Assembly (NCBI GenBank): GCA_019638615.1
Contig: JAHBTL010000012.1
Coordinates: forward strand, 62,001-126,000
Source of the DNA: Chitinophagaceae bacterium
GTDB taxonomy: Bacteria; Bacteroidota; Bacteroidia; Chitinophagales; Chitinophagaceae
Direction: 5' to 3'
DNA: 64,000 nt
The notes beneath the pieces are model-generated. The model ran no database searches. It had not been told where the DNA came from and saw only the letters and a program-made list of their open reading frames with translations. Below are positions 25,118-32,984 of this stretch, one piece after another (position 1 is the first letter of the stretch; every line of letters starts with the position of its first letter). Made by a program: the position numbers and the translations under genes.

Positions 25118-26038
25118 TTAAGAATGATGTTTGCCTTTACGGTATACCCCATATATTTTCAGGTCTTCGGTTAAGCTCTTCATGTCCTTGATCACCTGGT
25201 AAAACCGGTCAAGCGAATCAAATTCCATGTCTGCATGAAATGAATACCTGAAATCGGAGCCCGGTATGGGAGAGCTTTGCAGCTTACTCAAATTAATACC
25301 TCCGTCAGCGATACGCGTCAACACCTTTGCAAGGCTCCCTCTGGAATGATCCGTATGAAAGTTCACCGAAGCTTTGTCGGCATTTTCAATTACCTGGGCC
25401 AGGTCTTCATGCTGCAATACCAGGAAACGGGTATAATTATTCCGGAGCGTGTGGATATCCGGCTGCAATACATCCAGTCCGAAAAGCCGGGCTGCCAGGC
25501 TGCTGGCTATAGCGGCTATATGTTTGCTTTTATGTTGCTGAAGCTGTTTTGCGCTGAGGGCAGTGTCTTCTGTTTCAACCAGTTTCCAGCTATACTTATC
25601 TAAAAACTCAAGGCATTGCTGCAATGCCATAGGGTGAGAGTGCACTTCGCGGATATCCTGAAGGGCGATTCCGGGATTTACCAGCAGGTTTTGCCTTATT
25701 TGCAGGTATATCTCTCCAACTATTTTAAGCTTGCTTTTTTGCAATAAATTGTAGTTGGGCAGAATGCTTCCGGCAATCGAATTTTCGATGGCCATTATAC
25801 CGCCATCACTTTCCTTTTTATTGGATGCTTTTTTAACAACTTCCCGGAAAGTATCACAACATATAACCGTTACATTGTTGTCAAAATAATGATTGGCTGC
25901 CACCTGGTGAAAGCTTCCTTCGTAACCCTGTATGGCGATCACCATGGCTGTATCTGTTGCCGGGCTGTCATTCAGCGTAGAGACCTCTCCCGGTTTTTCT
26001 GTTGCTGCCGTTTTAACTGCGCTGCTGTTATTGTTCAT
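25118..26038 (-). CDS. pheA: Prephenate dehydratase
   Basis: This 306-residue enzyme converts prephenate to phenylpyruvate. The dehydratase domain starts at IAIQGYEGSFHQVAANHYF, and ESDGGIMAIENSIAGSILPNYNLL and NNYTRFLVLQ (catalytic Thr-Arg-Phe) follow. A C-terminal ACT domain (SRGSLAKVLTRIADGGINLSKLQSSP) should bind Phe for feedback inhibition. The first 31 residues are Ser/Thr-rich and atypical, so the ATG at residue 32 (25945) could be the true start. It is the first structural gene after the attenuator. Confidence 0.92.
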   Translation of the reverse strand: MNNNSSAVKTAATEKPGEVSTLNDSPATDTAMVIAIQGYEGSFHQVAANHYFDNNVTVICCDTFREVVKKASNKKESDGGIMAIENSIAGSILPNYNLLQKSKLKIVGEIYLQIRQNLLVNPGIALQDIREVHSHPMALQQCLEFLDKYSWKLVETEDTALSAKQLQQHKSKHIAAIASSLAARLFGLDVLQPDIHTLRNNYTRFLVLQHEDLAQVIENADKASVNFHTDHSRGSLAKVLTRIADGGINLSKLQSSPIPGSDFRYSFHADMEFDSLDRFYQVIKDMKSLTEDLKIYGVYRKGKHHS

Positions 26039-26075
26039 AAAGTTATAATGCCTGTTATGTTACTGGTTGCCGCAT

Positions 26076-26100
26076 AAAAAATCCCGGCTTTTAGCCGGGA
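26076..26100 (-). terminator. Intrinsic terminator of the aromatic attenuator
   Basis: On the minus strand TCCCGGCT and AGCCGGGA form a perfect 8-bp stem with a 3-nt AAA loop (26093-26100 with 26082-26089), followed by six T (26076-26081). It stands between the leader peptide and pheA, 37 nt before the pheA start. It therefore stops transcription of the downstream aromatic genes rather than ending a gene. Confidence 0.88.
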
Positions 26101-26155
26101 CTGATTATGTTGAACTTCTTCGTTTGTTTTATTTTTTCAACAAAAGCAATCCCGG
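26095..26155 (-). promoter_or_regulatory. Antiterminator pairing of the pheA leader
   Basis: On the minus strand CCGGGATTG (26155-26147, inside the leader ORF) can pair with CAGTCCCGG (26103-26095) over 9 bp with one G-U wobble. The second strand holds the 5' arm of the terminator, so the two folds exclude each other. CCGG-TAGA-CCGG (26163-26152) could form a small competing hairpin. Pairings were worked out by eye. Confidence 0.75.
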
Positions 26156-26212
26156 TCTACCGGTAAAGTAGAAGTAAAAAAAGAAAAAACGGTATGCTTT
26201 TGAAATTGTCAT
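26129..26212 (-). CDS. Phe/Tyr-rich leader peptide of the aromatic operon
   Basis: From the ATG at 26212 the frame encodes 27 residues, beginning MTISKA and ending LLLLKK-stop. Residues 7-16 read YRFFFFYFYF, so nine of ten consecutive codons are for Phe or Tyr (six Phe codons and three Tyr in the whole peptide). There is no Trp codon. It ends 28 nt before the terminator hairpin and contains the 5' half of the antiterminator. This is the layout of enterobacterial PheL-type leaders: stalling at Phe/Tyr codons should allow antitermination. A perfect TAnnTTTG box lies 7 nt upstream, so the mRNA may be nearly leaderless. Confidence 0.88.
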   Translation of the reverse strand: MTISKAYRFFFFYFYFTGRPGLLLLKK

Positions 26213-26219
26213 TGCGAGG

Positions 26220-26227
26220 CAAATGTA
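26220..26227 (-). promoter_or_regulatory. Promoter -7 box of the aromatic leader transcript
   Basis: Minus-strand TACATTTG matches TAnnTTTG exactly. The expected start is near 26213-26215, only a few bases before the leader ATG. The -33 region (AAAAATG, 21 nt upstream) is a weak match to TTG. Confidence 0.55.
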
Positions 26228-26311
26228 ATACTAAAAATAAAATAAATACATTTTTGATCCCTGTTTCTTAAAACATTCCTGATTTTTCATGCTTATCAAC
26301 AGCAAGCAAAT

Positions 26312-26339
26312 AAAAAAACCACCCCTTTTCAGGAGTGGC
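26312..26339 (-). terminator. Intrinsic terminator of the alanine-rich lipoprotein gene
   Basis: Minus-strand CCACTCC pairs with GGGGTGG (one wobble), followed by seven T. It lies about 40 nt after the stop at 26379. An outer inverted repeat GCAAGCAA/TTGCTTGC (near 26302 and 26349) surrounds it and may lengthen the stem. Confidence 0.75.
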
Positions 26340-26378
26340 CTCAACGATTGCTTGCCATAAAAAAAATCGTAGAATCTC

Positions 26379-26588
26379 TTATTTATTTACTACAGAATCT
26401 GCAGCAGCTTTCAGGCTGTCACCTGCAGCTTTCAGGCTGTCGCCAGCGGCTTTCACTTCTTCTTTAACAGCTTCACCGGCAGCTTTTACTTCTTCTGTTG
26501 CTTTTTCAGCAGCAGCTTCTGTAGATTCAGCAGCGTTGTTGCAGGCAGCAAAAGCGCCTATAGCGAGGATAACCAGTAACTTTTTCAT
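26379..26588 (-). CDS. Alanine/lysine/glutamate-rich small lipoprotein
   Basis: This 69-residue protein starts with a lipoprotein signal, MKKLLVILAIGAFAAC (lipidated Cys16). The rest is one long amphipathic helix with repeated heptad-like units (EKATEEVKAAGEAVKEE, then the tandem repeat AAGDSLKAAGDSLKAAADS). It recalls Lpp-like envelope lipoproteins and small LEA-like helices, but no family is certain. It has its own terminator. It is divergent from the ECF sigma factor and shares with it a palindromic upstream region. Confidence 0.75.
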   Translation of the reverse strand: MKKLLVILAIGAFAACNNAAESTEAAAEKATEEVKAAGEAVKEEVKAAGDSLKAAGDSLKAAADSVVNK

Positions 26589-26649
26589 TCTTAATAGTTT
26601 TTGAATAGTTTGATAATGAAATTTCTTGTTAATACAAAAAGCTAAAAAA

Positions 26650-26698
26650 GGTAACCTGCTTTTTTTAAATAATTTTTTTTACCCAATTTTGGGTTACC
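26650..26698. promoter_or_regulatory. Nested inverted repeats between lipoprotein and sigma factor genes
   Basis: GGTAACC (26650-26656) and GGTTACC (26692-26698) are perfect inverted repeats. Within them ACCCAATTTTGGGT (26681-26694) is a perfect palindrome. The site lies between two divergent genes and could be an operator for one or both. Confidence 0.4.
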
Positions 26699-26730
26699 AA
26701 TCAGGATAATAAAGTATTAATACTTGCTTA

Positions 26731-27306
26731 GTGAACAATAACCTCCGGGAACAGGAATTAATCAAGGGTTTGTCTGTCAATGATAAAAAAGCCATTGAGG
26801 CAATCTATAAGGACAATTTTGGAGTGGTTCAGAGCCTGATTCTCAATAACACTGGTTCGGAAGACGATGCGAAAGATGTTTTCCAGGAAGCCATGATCGT
26901 ACTGTATGAAAAAGCGAAATCAGGAGTATTTGAATTGAACTGCCAGATAAAAACTTATTTGTATTCGGTAAGTAAACGGCTGTGGCTGAAGCGCTTACAA
27001 AAGAACAGCCGGTATGAACTGCAGGCGAACGGATTAGAGGAAATGGTATATGTAGAGGATGACCTGGGCGGGCATGAAAAAAGAAATGTGGAGTTTGGCA
27101 TGATGGAGCATGCAATGGCTCATATAGGGGAACCCTGTAAAAGCCTTTTGGAAGCATACTACTTAAAAAGGAGCAGTATGCAGGAAATAGCGGAGACATT
27201 TGGCTATACCAATGCTGATAATGCCAAGAACCAGAAATATAAATGCCTGGCGCGATTAAGAAAGTTGTTTTTTGCACAATATAAAAACGGTAACAAAAAT
27301 GGATGA
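26731..27306 (+). CDS. ECF-type RNA polymerase sigma factor
   Basis: This 191-residue sigma-70 family factor starts at a GTG (26731). Region 2 is at about 15-85, with AIEAIYKDNFGVVQSLI and the core-binding/-10 recognition stretch EDDAKDVFQEAMIVLYEKAK. Region 4 is at about 125-185, with CKSLLEAYYLKRSSMQEIAETFGYTNADNAKNQKYKCLARLRKL, a normal helix-turn-helix. It overlaps the next gene by 8 nt, a sign of translational coupling to its likely regulator. Regulon unknown. Confidence 0.88.
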   Translation: MNNNLREQELIKGLSVNDKKAIEAIYKDNFGVVQSLILNNTGSEDDAKDVFQEAMIVLYEKAKSGVFELNCQIKTYLYSVSKRLWLKRLQKNSRYELQANGLEEMVYVEDDLGGHEKRNVEFGMMEHAMAHIGEPCKSLLEAYYLKRSSMQEIAETFGYTNADNAKNQKYKCLARLRKLFFAQYKNGNKNG

Positions 27307-28396
27307 TATTCGGCTGCTTGAAATGATTGAACGTTACCTCCAGGGAGAAATGTCGGAGGAGGAAAAAATATTGTTTAAAGAATTACGCAGAACCAACCCC
27401 GACGTGGATCAACTGGTGGTTGAACAGCATTTTTTTATTAACCAGTTGGAGCGTTATGAACAGGACCGCCAGCTAAGGGCTTCATTAACGGAAGTACACG
27501 ATAAGCTGGAAACAGAGGGCGCCATAGGCAGATTTAGTGGTTCAGGTAAGCTTGTGTATTTGTGGAACAGGTCTAAGAAAACCATAGCCGTTGCGGCTTC
27601 CATAGCAGGCATTACTGCTTTGGTCATCAGTGGAATGATTTCCTCACTCACCCCTAAAGCCGATAAGGCCCAGATTGAAAACCTGGGAAGGAAAATTGAT
27701 ATTCTTGAAAAAGATCAGAATCATACCCGGCGTGAGCTAAGCGATGTTAAAAATAAAATTGAAATACCCGGCGAGCCGGCTAAATTTGGTGGAACCGGCT
27801 TTTTAATAGATACGAAAGGATATTTGGTTACCAATGCCCATGTAGTAAATAAAGCAGATAAAGTAACGGTTCAAAGCCGTTCGGGTGTTGAATTGAGCGC
27901 TAAAACGATTTATTTTGACGATAGCCTGGATATCGCCATCCTTAAGATCAATGACAGCCTGTTCAAAACAGTGTCTTCTCTGCCATATAGCATTAACCGG
28001 AAATCGTCTGCCGAACTTGCGGAACCCATTTTTACGCTGGGCTTTCCCCGCGACGAAATTGTGTATGGAGAAGGCTACCTGAGCGCCAAAACAGGATTTA
28101 ACGGCGATACGCTTACCTGCCAGATTTCGATTTCTGCAAATCCCGGCAACAGCGGAGGTCCCGTTATCAACAAGGATGGTGAAGTAATAGGCATATTAAG
28201 TACAAGGCAAACCACGGCAGAAGGTGTTGTATTTGCCATTAAATCGAAAAACATTTTTAAAGCTGTTGAGGGACTCAAAAAAGACAGTTCAAACCTTCAC
28301 ATCAAGTTGCCGGGCACTTCTTATCTTAAAAATACTGAAAGAACACAGCAGGTAAAGAAAATTGAAGAATGCATATTTATGGTGAAAGGATATTAA
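27299..28396 (+). CDS. Membrane-anchored trypsin-like (HtrA-type) protease with anti-sigma-like N-terminus
   Basis: The start chosen is the ATG at 27299 (365 residues), where the N-terminus becomes family-like. The frame is open 27 nt further up. Residues 1-60 (MDDIRLLEMIERYLQGEMSE and on) resemble the cytoplasmic end of Bacteroidota anti-sigma factors. A membrane segment at about 94-116 and a short coiled linker follow. The S1C protease domain has the triad His181 (NAHVV), Asp211 (DIAILKI) and Ser285 (GNSGGP). There is no PDZ domain. The 8-nt overlap with the sigma gene suggests that it holds or senses for that factor. Its substrate is unknown. Confidence 0.85.
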   Translation: MDDIRLLEMIERYLQGEMSEEEKILFKELRRTNPDVDQLVVEQHFFINQLERYEQDRQLRASLTEVHDKLETEGAIGRFSGSGKLVYLWNRSKKTIAVAASIAGITALVISGMISSLTPKADKAQIENLGRKIDILEKDQNHTRRELSDVKNKIEIPGEPAKFGGTGFLIDTKGYLVTNAHVVNKADKVTVQSRSGVELSAKTIYFDDSLDIAILKINDSLFKTVSSLPYSINRKSSAELAEPIFTLGFPRDEIVYGEGYLSAKTGFNGDTLTCQISISANPGNSGGPVINKDGEVIGILSTRQTTAEGVVFAIKSKNIFKAVEGLKKDSSNLHIKLPGTSYLKNTERTQQVKKIEECIFMVKGY

Positions 28397-28428
28397 TTCA
28401 AATCCACATTCTATCTATATAACTGCAG

Positions 28429-28457
28429 CCGGAAACGTACATGTTTCCGGTTTTTTA
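28429..28457 (+). terminator. Intrinsic terminator after the sigma/protease pair
   Basis: CCGGAAAC (28429-28436) and GTTTCCGG (28443-28450) form a perfect 8-bp stem followed by six T. It closes the sigma factor-protease transcript 32 nt after the stop. Confidence 0.88.
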
Positions 28458-28626
28458 TTAGAAGCCGTACAGCCTATGCCTTTTAAAGCATATTTAGCCC
28501 GGTTATACATTTACTTTATTTATATATTACAGCGCATAATAAAAACAAATACCTTTGTTCTTTCTCATCCAGTATCTTGTTAACCTTTTGTTTACGCATC
28601 ACCATTTTTCTTTTTTTAAAGAAAAA

Positions 28627-28983
28627 ATGATTTGGTTTGCAGCAACCCTATATGAGATGGAACAGTATCATTTACAACTACCGGAAAATTATGACGCGCT
28701 CGTCATTCACAAAAGAGAGGGCATCCGCCGGCCTGTTCATTTTCTTTTTTTTAAATATAAAAACAGGGAACGCTTAATTGCCTACACCGTACATCTGCGG
28801 CACGACGATAGTAAAAATCAATATATGGTTTATAAAACCAAAGCAAATGGAAAGTGGCTGAACGGTGCAGTAATCGATGGAGAATCACTGCAGAGCGAAA
28901 GCAAAATCTTAGCCTCGCTTAAAAAGGCTATAGATGAATATGAAGGCGGGATAAGTAATATAGCTTACAGGGAATTGTTTTAA
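28627..28983 (+). CDS. Hypothetical protein
   Basis: I chose the ATG at 28627 (118 residues), preceded by an A-rich stretch. The frame is open up to an ATG at 28555, and an ATG at 28657 (MEQYHLQLPENYDALVIHKREG) is equally credible. The protein has mixed alpha/beta character with VHFLFFKYKNRERLIAYTVHL and a basic, soluble C-terminal half. No family was recognised. It is convergent with the esterase, and the two stop codons are adjacent. Confidence 0.55.
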   Translation: MIWFAATLYEMEQYHLQLPENYDALVIHKREGIRRPVHFLFFKYKNRERLIAYTVHLRHDDSKNQYMVYKTKANGKWLNGAVIDGESLQSESKILASLKKAIDEYEGGISNIAYRELF

Positions 28984-29796
28984 CTACTGTGCCCATCCCC
29001 ACCTTAAAAATACCGGCATGGCTTTGGCCCAGGTAGCAATATCATGGCAGCCATCATTCAGTTCCAGGTACATAATATCCTTTGAGCGGTCATAGCCCTT
29101 TTTAATAAGCTCATCAATGAGTCCCAACGTGTCATCAATCGAATCAATAATGCCATTGTTATTCCTGTCTTCCGTTTCATCTAAAGTGCCGGTTTCAAAA
29201 AAAAATTTCAGGTGGGGTGAATAAGCGCCTTTTCTGATAAGATCGTGCATGATCCTGTCTGTTTCTTCCACGTATCCGTCATCCAATGCCCTGGTTCTCC
29301 ACCACAATGATCCGCTGAAAACCCCTACCCTGCTAAATTCTGCGGGGTGGGCCCATGCAATATCCAGGGCCGATAGCCCCCCCAGGGAAAAGCCGGCAAA
29401 AGATTTTTCCCTGAACCGGTCAATTGCGCTTACGCGATGGATGAACGGAAGCAGTTCTTCAAAAACAAACCTCGTATACAATCCGGCCTTACCTCCTCTC
29501 CCTTTAAAGTCCTTTACTTTTGCTGTACCGTATTCATTTTTCCGGTCTTCGCCGCAATGAATTGCCGCACAAAGCAATAGAGAAAGCTGATGAGATGACT
29601 GCAGATCCGCGAGAATACCCGCCAATCCCAGTTCTTCCATATTCTGTCCATCGTTTATCAGCAACAAACTGATATCCTGCCCATCAGCATCATGGTCAAA
29701 AGCATAAAATAAATCAACCGCTACTTCCCTTTGAAGGAACGAAGAAAATAAGGAATGAGAACGAACGGGAATAGTAGTTTTCTTGGTCATAAGCAT
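28984..29796 (-). CDS. Esterase-D/Fes-type alpha/beta hydrolase
   Basis: This 270-residue protein resembles the putative esterase family (CE1-like). It has DISLLLINDGQNMEELGL (family D-G-Q/N region), the nucleophile elbow GFSLGGLSALD with Ser in G-x-S-x-G, the acid-containing FFETGTLDETEDRNNNGI, and a C-terminal catalytic His in LNDGCHDIATWAKAMP. There is no signal peptide, so it should be cytoplasmic. The start could be the ATG at 29796 or 29790. It is divergent from the ATP-grasp/GCS2 gene pair and may act on the same unknown product. Confidence 0.82.
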   Translation of the reverse strand: MLMTKKTTIPVRSHSLFSSFLQREVAVDLFYAFDHDADGQDISLLLINDGQNMEELGLAGILADLQSSHQLSLLLCAAIHCGEDRKNEYGTAKVKDFKGRGGKAGLYTRFVFEELLPFIHRVSAIDRFREKSFAGFSLGGLSALDIAWAHPAEFSRVGVFSGSLWWRTRALDDGYVEETDRIMHDLIRKGAYSPHLKFFFETGTLDETEDRNNNGIIDSIDDTLGLIDELIKKGYDRSKDIMYLELNDGCHDIATWAKAMPVFLRWGWAQ

Positions 29797-29919
29797 ACAG
29801 GCTCAAATATAACGGAAAGATCTAAAGATAAGATTACAAATAAATTGTTTTCACTATCTTACAAGTACAACATTAAAACCTATTTCAAAACCGCCCGGGC
29901 TGCCTTGCCGGGCTAAAAC

Positions 29920-30879
29920 ATGAGCATGAAAAAAATTGGAATCCTTCATGGTAAAGAACGGTCTTTTCCCAATGCCTTCGTAGAACGGATTAACAGCAAA
30001 AAGCCGGATGGAATAATAGCGGAACCCGTTTCGATAGATAAGGTCATACAGGGAGAATCAAGCGGGTATGCCGTAATTGTTGACCGCATTTCGCAGGATG
30101 TTCCTTTTTATCGCGCTTTTTTAAAAAACGCCGCTATCAGCGGAACTGCCGTTGTTAACAACCCATTTTGGTGGAGCGCCGACGAAAAATTTTTCAATAA
30201 TGCGCTGGCTGTAAAAATCGGGGTTCCGGTTCCTAAAACAGTCATCCTCCCTTCGCGTGAACTACCCACTGACACTTCAGAAGATTCCTTTTCCAATTTG
30301 ACCTATCCTTTGGATTGGGAAGGCATTTTTAAATATGTTGGATTTCCGGCCTATATGAAACCATTTGCAGGAGGGGGATGGAAAAATGTATACAGGCTTA
30401 CAAACATGGAAGATTTTTTTGACAAACACGGAGAAACGGGTCAACTGGTAATGCTGCTGCAGGAGGAAATTATGTTCGAAGAATATTACAGGTGTTATTG
30501 CATTGGCGGCAAACATGTGCGTATAATGCCTTACGAGCCCCGTAATCCCCACCATCTGCGCTATGTAAGCGATTTCAGTCCCTCGCCTGAACGGCACAGG
30601 CAAATGGAAGAAATCGTATTAAAAATCAATCGGTTTTTAGGTTATGATTTCAATACCGTTGAACTGGCCGTACGCAACGGCATTCCTTATGCTATAGATT
30701 TTTGTAATCCTGCTCCCGACGCTGAAAAAACGAGCGTAGGGGAAGAAAATTTTGAGTGGGTGGTGGAAACTGCCGCCAATTACGCCATTGAAAGGGCAAG
30801 GTTACACCAGGATAATATTGACAATCTTACATGGGGCGAATTTGTGAAACAAAGCGTGGAAAGGAAAAAGCTGGGATAA
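29920..30879 (+). CDS. ATP-grasp ligase-like protein
   Basis: This 319-residue protein has a pre-grasp N-terminus (KIGILHGKERSFPNAFVERI), then ATP-grasp elements. These are PVPKTVILPSRE, the first nucleotide-binding strand FPAYMKPFAGGGWKNVYRL, LMLLQEEI-like MLLQEEIMFEEYYRCYC, and the metal-binding NTVELAVRNGIPYAIDFCNPAPD. The family name is uncertain, and the nearest recognisable type is RimK/carboxylate-amine ligase. A gene for a GCS2-type carboxylate-amine ligase follows by 108 nt, so the pair may join amino acids into a small peptide. That role is inferred. Confidence 0.8.
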   Translation: MSMKKIGILHGKERSFPNAFVERINSKKPDGIIAEPVSIDKVIQGESSGYAVIVDRISQDVPFYRAFLKNAAISGTAVVNNPFWWSADEKFFNNALAVKIGVPVPKTVILPSRELPTDTSEDSFSNLTYPLDWEGIFKYVGFPAYMKPFAGGGWKNVYRLTNMEDFFDKHGETGQLVMLLQEEIMFEEYYRCYCIGGKHVRIMPYEPRNPHHLRYVSDFSPSPERHRQMEEIVLKINRFLGYDFNTVELAVRNGIPYAIDFCNPAPDAEKTSVGEENFEWVVETAANYAIERARLHQDNIDNLTWGEFVKQSVERKKLG

Positions 30880-30987
30880 TTTGAAAATTTGAAGATGTGA
30901 GTATAAAATACAATTATAGGAAGACCGCTGGTTTTGCATTAACTGTTTTAATGCTGTCTCAACAAATAATATAACACGATATACAAT

Positions 30988-32100
30988 ATGGCTAATCTCA
31001 ATTATAAACAATTCACGCTGGGTGTTGAGGAGGAATATATGGTAATAGACCCTCAAACATTTGAGCTAAAAAGCCACGAACAGAAAATTGTTTCGGAAGG
31101 GCAAAAAATTATACGCGATAAAGTGAAGGCCGAAATGCACCAGGCGGTAGTGGAGGTAGGCACGGATATATGTGAAGATATTGAGGCGGCTTATAATGAT
31201 GTAGCTATACTGCGGAAAACGATCGCTTCCATTGCCGATGGATTGGGCTTAGGCATGGGCGCCGCGGGAACCCATCCTTTCAGCGCGTGGGAAAGCCAGT
31301 TGATAACAGACAATGTTCGCTACCACGAAATTGTAAATGAAATGCAGGATGCTGCAAGGAGCAATCTTATTTTCGGGCTGCATGTGCATGTAGGGATGGA
31401 AAGCCGCAAAATGGCGATACATATCGCCAACTCGGCAAGATATTTCCTGCCGCACGTTTTTGCATTAAGCACCAATTCTCCCTTTTGGGAGGGCCGGCAC
31501 ACAGGTTTTAAATCATTCCGCACAAAAGTTTTTGATAAATTTCCACGAACCGGCATCCCTGATTTTTTTGAAAGCATAGAAGCGTATGACAACTATGTAA
31601 ACCTGCTTATTAAAACCAATTGCATTGATAATGCCAAGAAGATTTGGTGGGATCTGCGGGTACATCCCTTTTTCAATACAGTAGAATTCAGGATATGCGA
31701 CGTGCCGCTTACGGTAGATGAAACAATTGCCCTGGCAGCGCTTTTCCAGGCCATCTGTGCCAAATTATACAAGCTGCGCATGCAGAATATGAACTTTATT
31801 CAGTACTCACGGGCGCTGGTAAACGAAAATAAATGGCGTGCCAGCCGTTACGGTCTGGACGGGCATTTAATAGATTTTGGTAAAGAAGAAGAGGTAAATA
31901 CACGTGTACTGATTTATGAATTGCTGGATTTTGTAGACGACATGGTAGATAATCTTGGCTCCAGGAATCGCCTGGCAATGGTTCAAAAGATCATCGAGAA
32001 CGGAACAGGCGCCGACAGGCAACTGGCAGTATATAACAACACACAAAGCCTGCAGTCGGTTGCTCAGTACATTCATACGCAGTTCCTGTCCGGTTTATAA
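30988..32100 (+). CDS. GCS2-family carboxylate-amine ligase (YbdK-like)
   Basis: This 370-residue protein matches the glutamate-cysteine ligase type 2 family. It has FTLGVEEEYMVIDPQTFELKSH, HQAVVEVGTDICEDIEAAY, GLGLGMGAAGTHPFSAW, GLHVHVGMESR and PFFNTVEFRICDVPLTVDE. YbdK-like members make gamma-glutamyl peptides weakly, and their physiological product is often unknown. Length is normal. It follows the ATP-grasp gene by 108 nt on the same strand, and with the divergent esterase it forms a possible peptide-making set. Confidence 0.88.
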   Translation: MANLNYKQFTLGVEEEYMVIDPQTFELKSHEQKIVSEGQKIIRDKVKAEMHQAVVEVGTDICEDIEAAYNDVAILRKTIASIADGLGLGMGAAGTHPFSAWESQLITDNVRYHEIVNEMQDAARSNLIFGLHVHVGMESRKMAIHIANSARYFLPHVFALSTNSPFWEGRHTGFKSFRTKVFDKFPRTGIPDFFESIEAYDNYVNLLIKTNCIDNAKKIWWDLRVHPFFNTVEFRICDVPLTVDETIALAALFQAICAKLYKLRMQNMNFIQYSRALVNENKWRASRYGLDGHLIDFGKEEEVNTRVLIYELLDFVDDMVDNLGSRNRLAMVQKIIENGTGADRQLAVYNNTQSLQSVAQYIHTQFLSGL

Positions 32101-32112
32101 GCCGTTCCTGTA

Positions 32113-32976
32113 TCAGGATAATAAGTTACGGATGCAGGTTTCCAGGCTCTGTTTCCAGGGGAGCATGGCAATACCATAGGCTTGAGTGATAGCAGAGGTA
32201 TCCAATAAAGAAAAGCTGGGCCGTCTGGCCGGTGTCGGATAATCAGAAGACGGTATAGGATGGATATGGCAATTACTCCCCGTTAATTCCTTTATAGCCA
32301 GGGCAAACTGGTACCACGTAATGCGCCCTTCATTGCAATAGTGGTAGATACCCGCTTCTGAAGCGCCCGCCTCCACAATCTGTAAAATAGCCCCGGCGAG
32401 ATCCCTGGCATAGGTCGGCGCACCTGTCTGGTCGTTCACTACCCTCACCTCATTTTTTTCCTGCATCAGCCTGAGCATGGTCTTCACAAAATTTTTACCA
32501 TGTTCGCTGTATACCCATGAAGTTCTTATAACAACGGTAGCTGCATTCTCCGCCATTGTCAACTCTTCCCCTTTTGCTTTTGACAAACCATATACACTTC
32601 CGGGATCAACCTTTGAACCAGGCAGATAAGGTATTTCACTGTTGCCACCGAACACATAATCGGTAGAAATATGAATAAACCTGGTATTGTGCCTGCTGCA
32701 CGCTCTAGCCAGTATACCCGCTCCCTGGGCGTTCACTGCAAAAGCATCTTCAACATGCGTTTCTGCCGCATCCACTGCAGTATAGGCGGCACAGTTGATG
32801 CAAAAACCGGGCCTCGACTTTTCAAAAAAAGCAGCCACTGCAGCTTCATCATCAACAGGCAGAGCAGCACGGGACAGAAAAGCAAATTCATATTTATCAA
32901 ATGCAGGTGCTATATCCTGTATGCTCCTGCCCAGTTGCCCCCCTGCACCTGTAATAATTACTTTTAATTTCTGCAT
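32113..32976 (-). CDS. rmlD: dTDP-4-dehydrorhamnose reductase
   Basis: The start ATG at 32976 gives 287 residues beginning MQKLKVIITGAGGQLGRSI. The GTG at 32985, which overlaps the rmlC stop, is an alternative. This short-chain dehydrogenase reduces dTDP-4-keto-rhamnose to dTDP-rhamnose with NADPH. It has the glycine-rich nucleotide motif, CINCAAYTAVDAAE, HISTDYVFGG, catalytic Tyr in VYGLSKAKGEE, and VIRTSWVYSEHGKNFVKTM. It is the last gene of the minus-strand nucleotide-sugar operon. Confidence 0.94.
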   Translation of the reverse strand: MQKLKVIITGAGGQLGRSIQDIAPAFDKYEFAFLSRAALPVDDEAAVAAFFEKSRPGFCINCAAYTAVDAAETHVEDAFAVNAQGAGILARACSRHNTRFIHISTDYVFGGNSEIPYLPGSKVDPGSVYGLSKAKGEELTMAENAATVVIRTSWVYSEHGKNFVKTMLRLMQEKNEVRVVNDQTGAPTYARDLAGAILQIVEAGASEAGIYHYCNEGRITWYQFALAIKELTGSNCHIHPIPSSDYPTPARRPSFSLLDTSAITQAYGIAMLPWKQSLETCIRNLLS

Positions 32977-32984
32977 GATTATCA

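Noticed and set aside
26129-26212. Reading the Phe/Tyr leader as a chance run of A/T-rich codons
   Set aside because: The leader is followed by a perfect terminator and an antiterminator that shares its arm, and preceded by a perfect -7 box. Chance does not easily give all four together.
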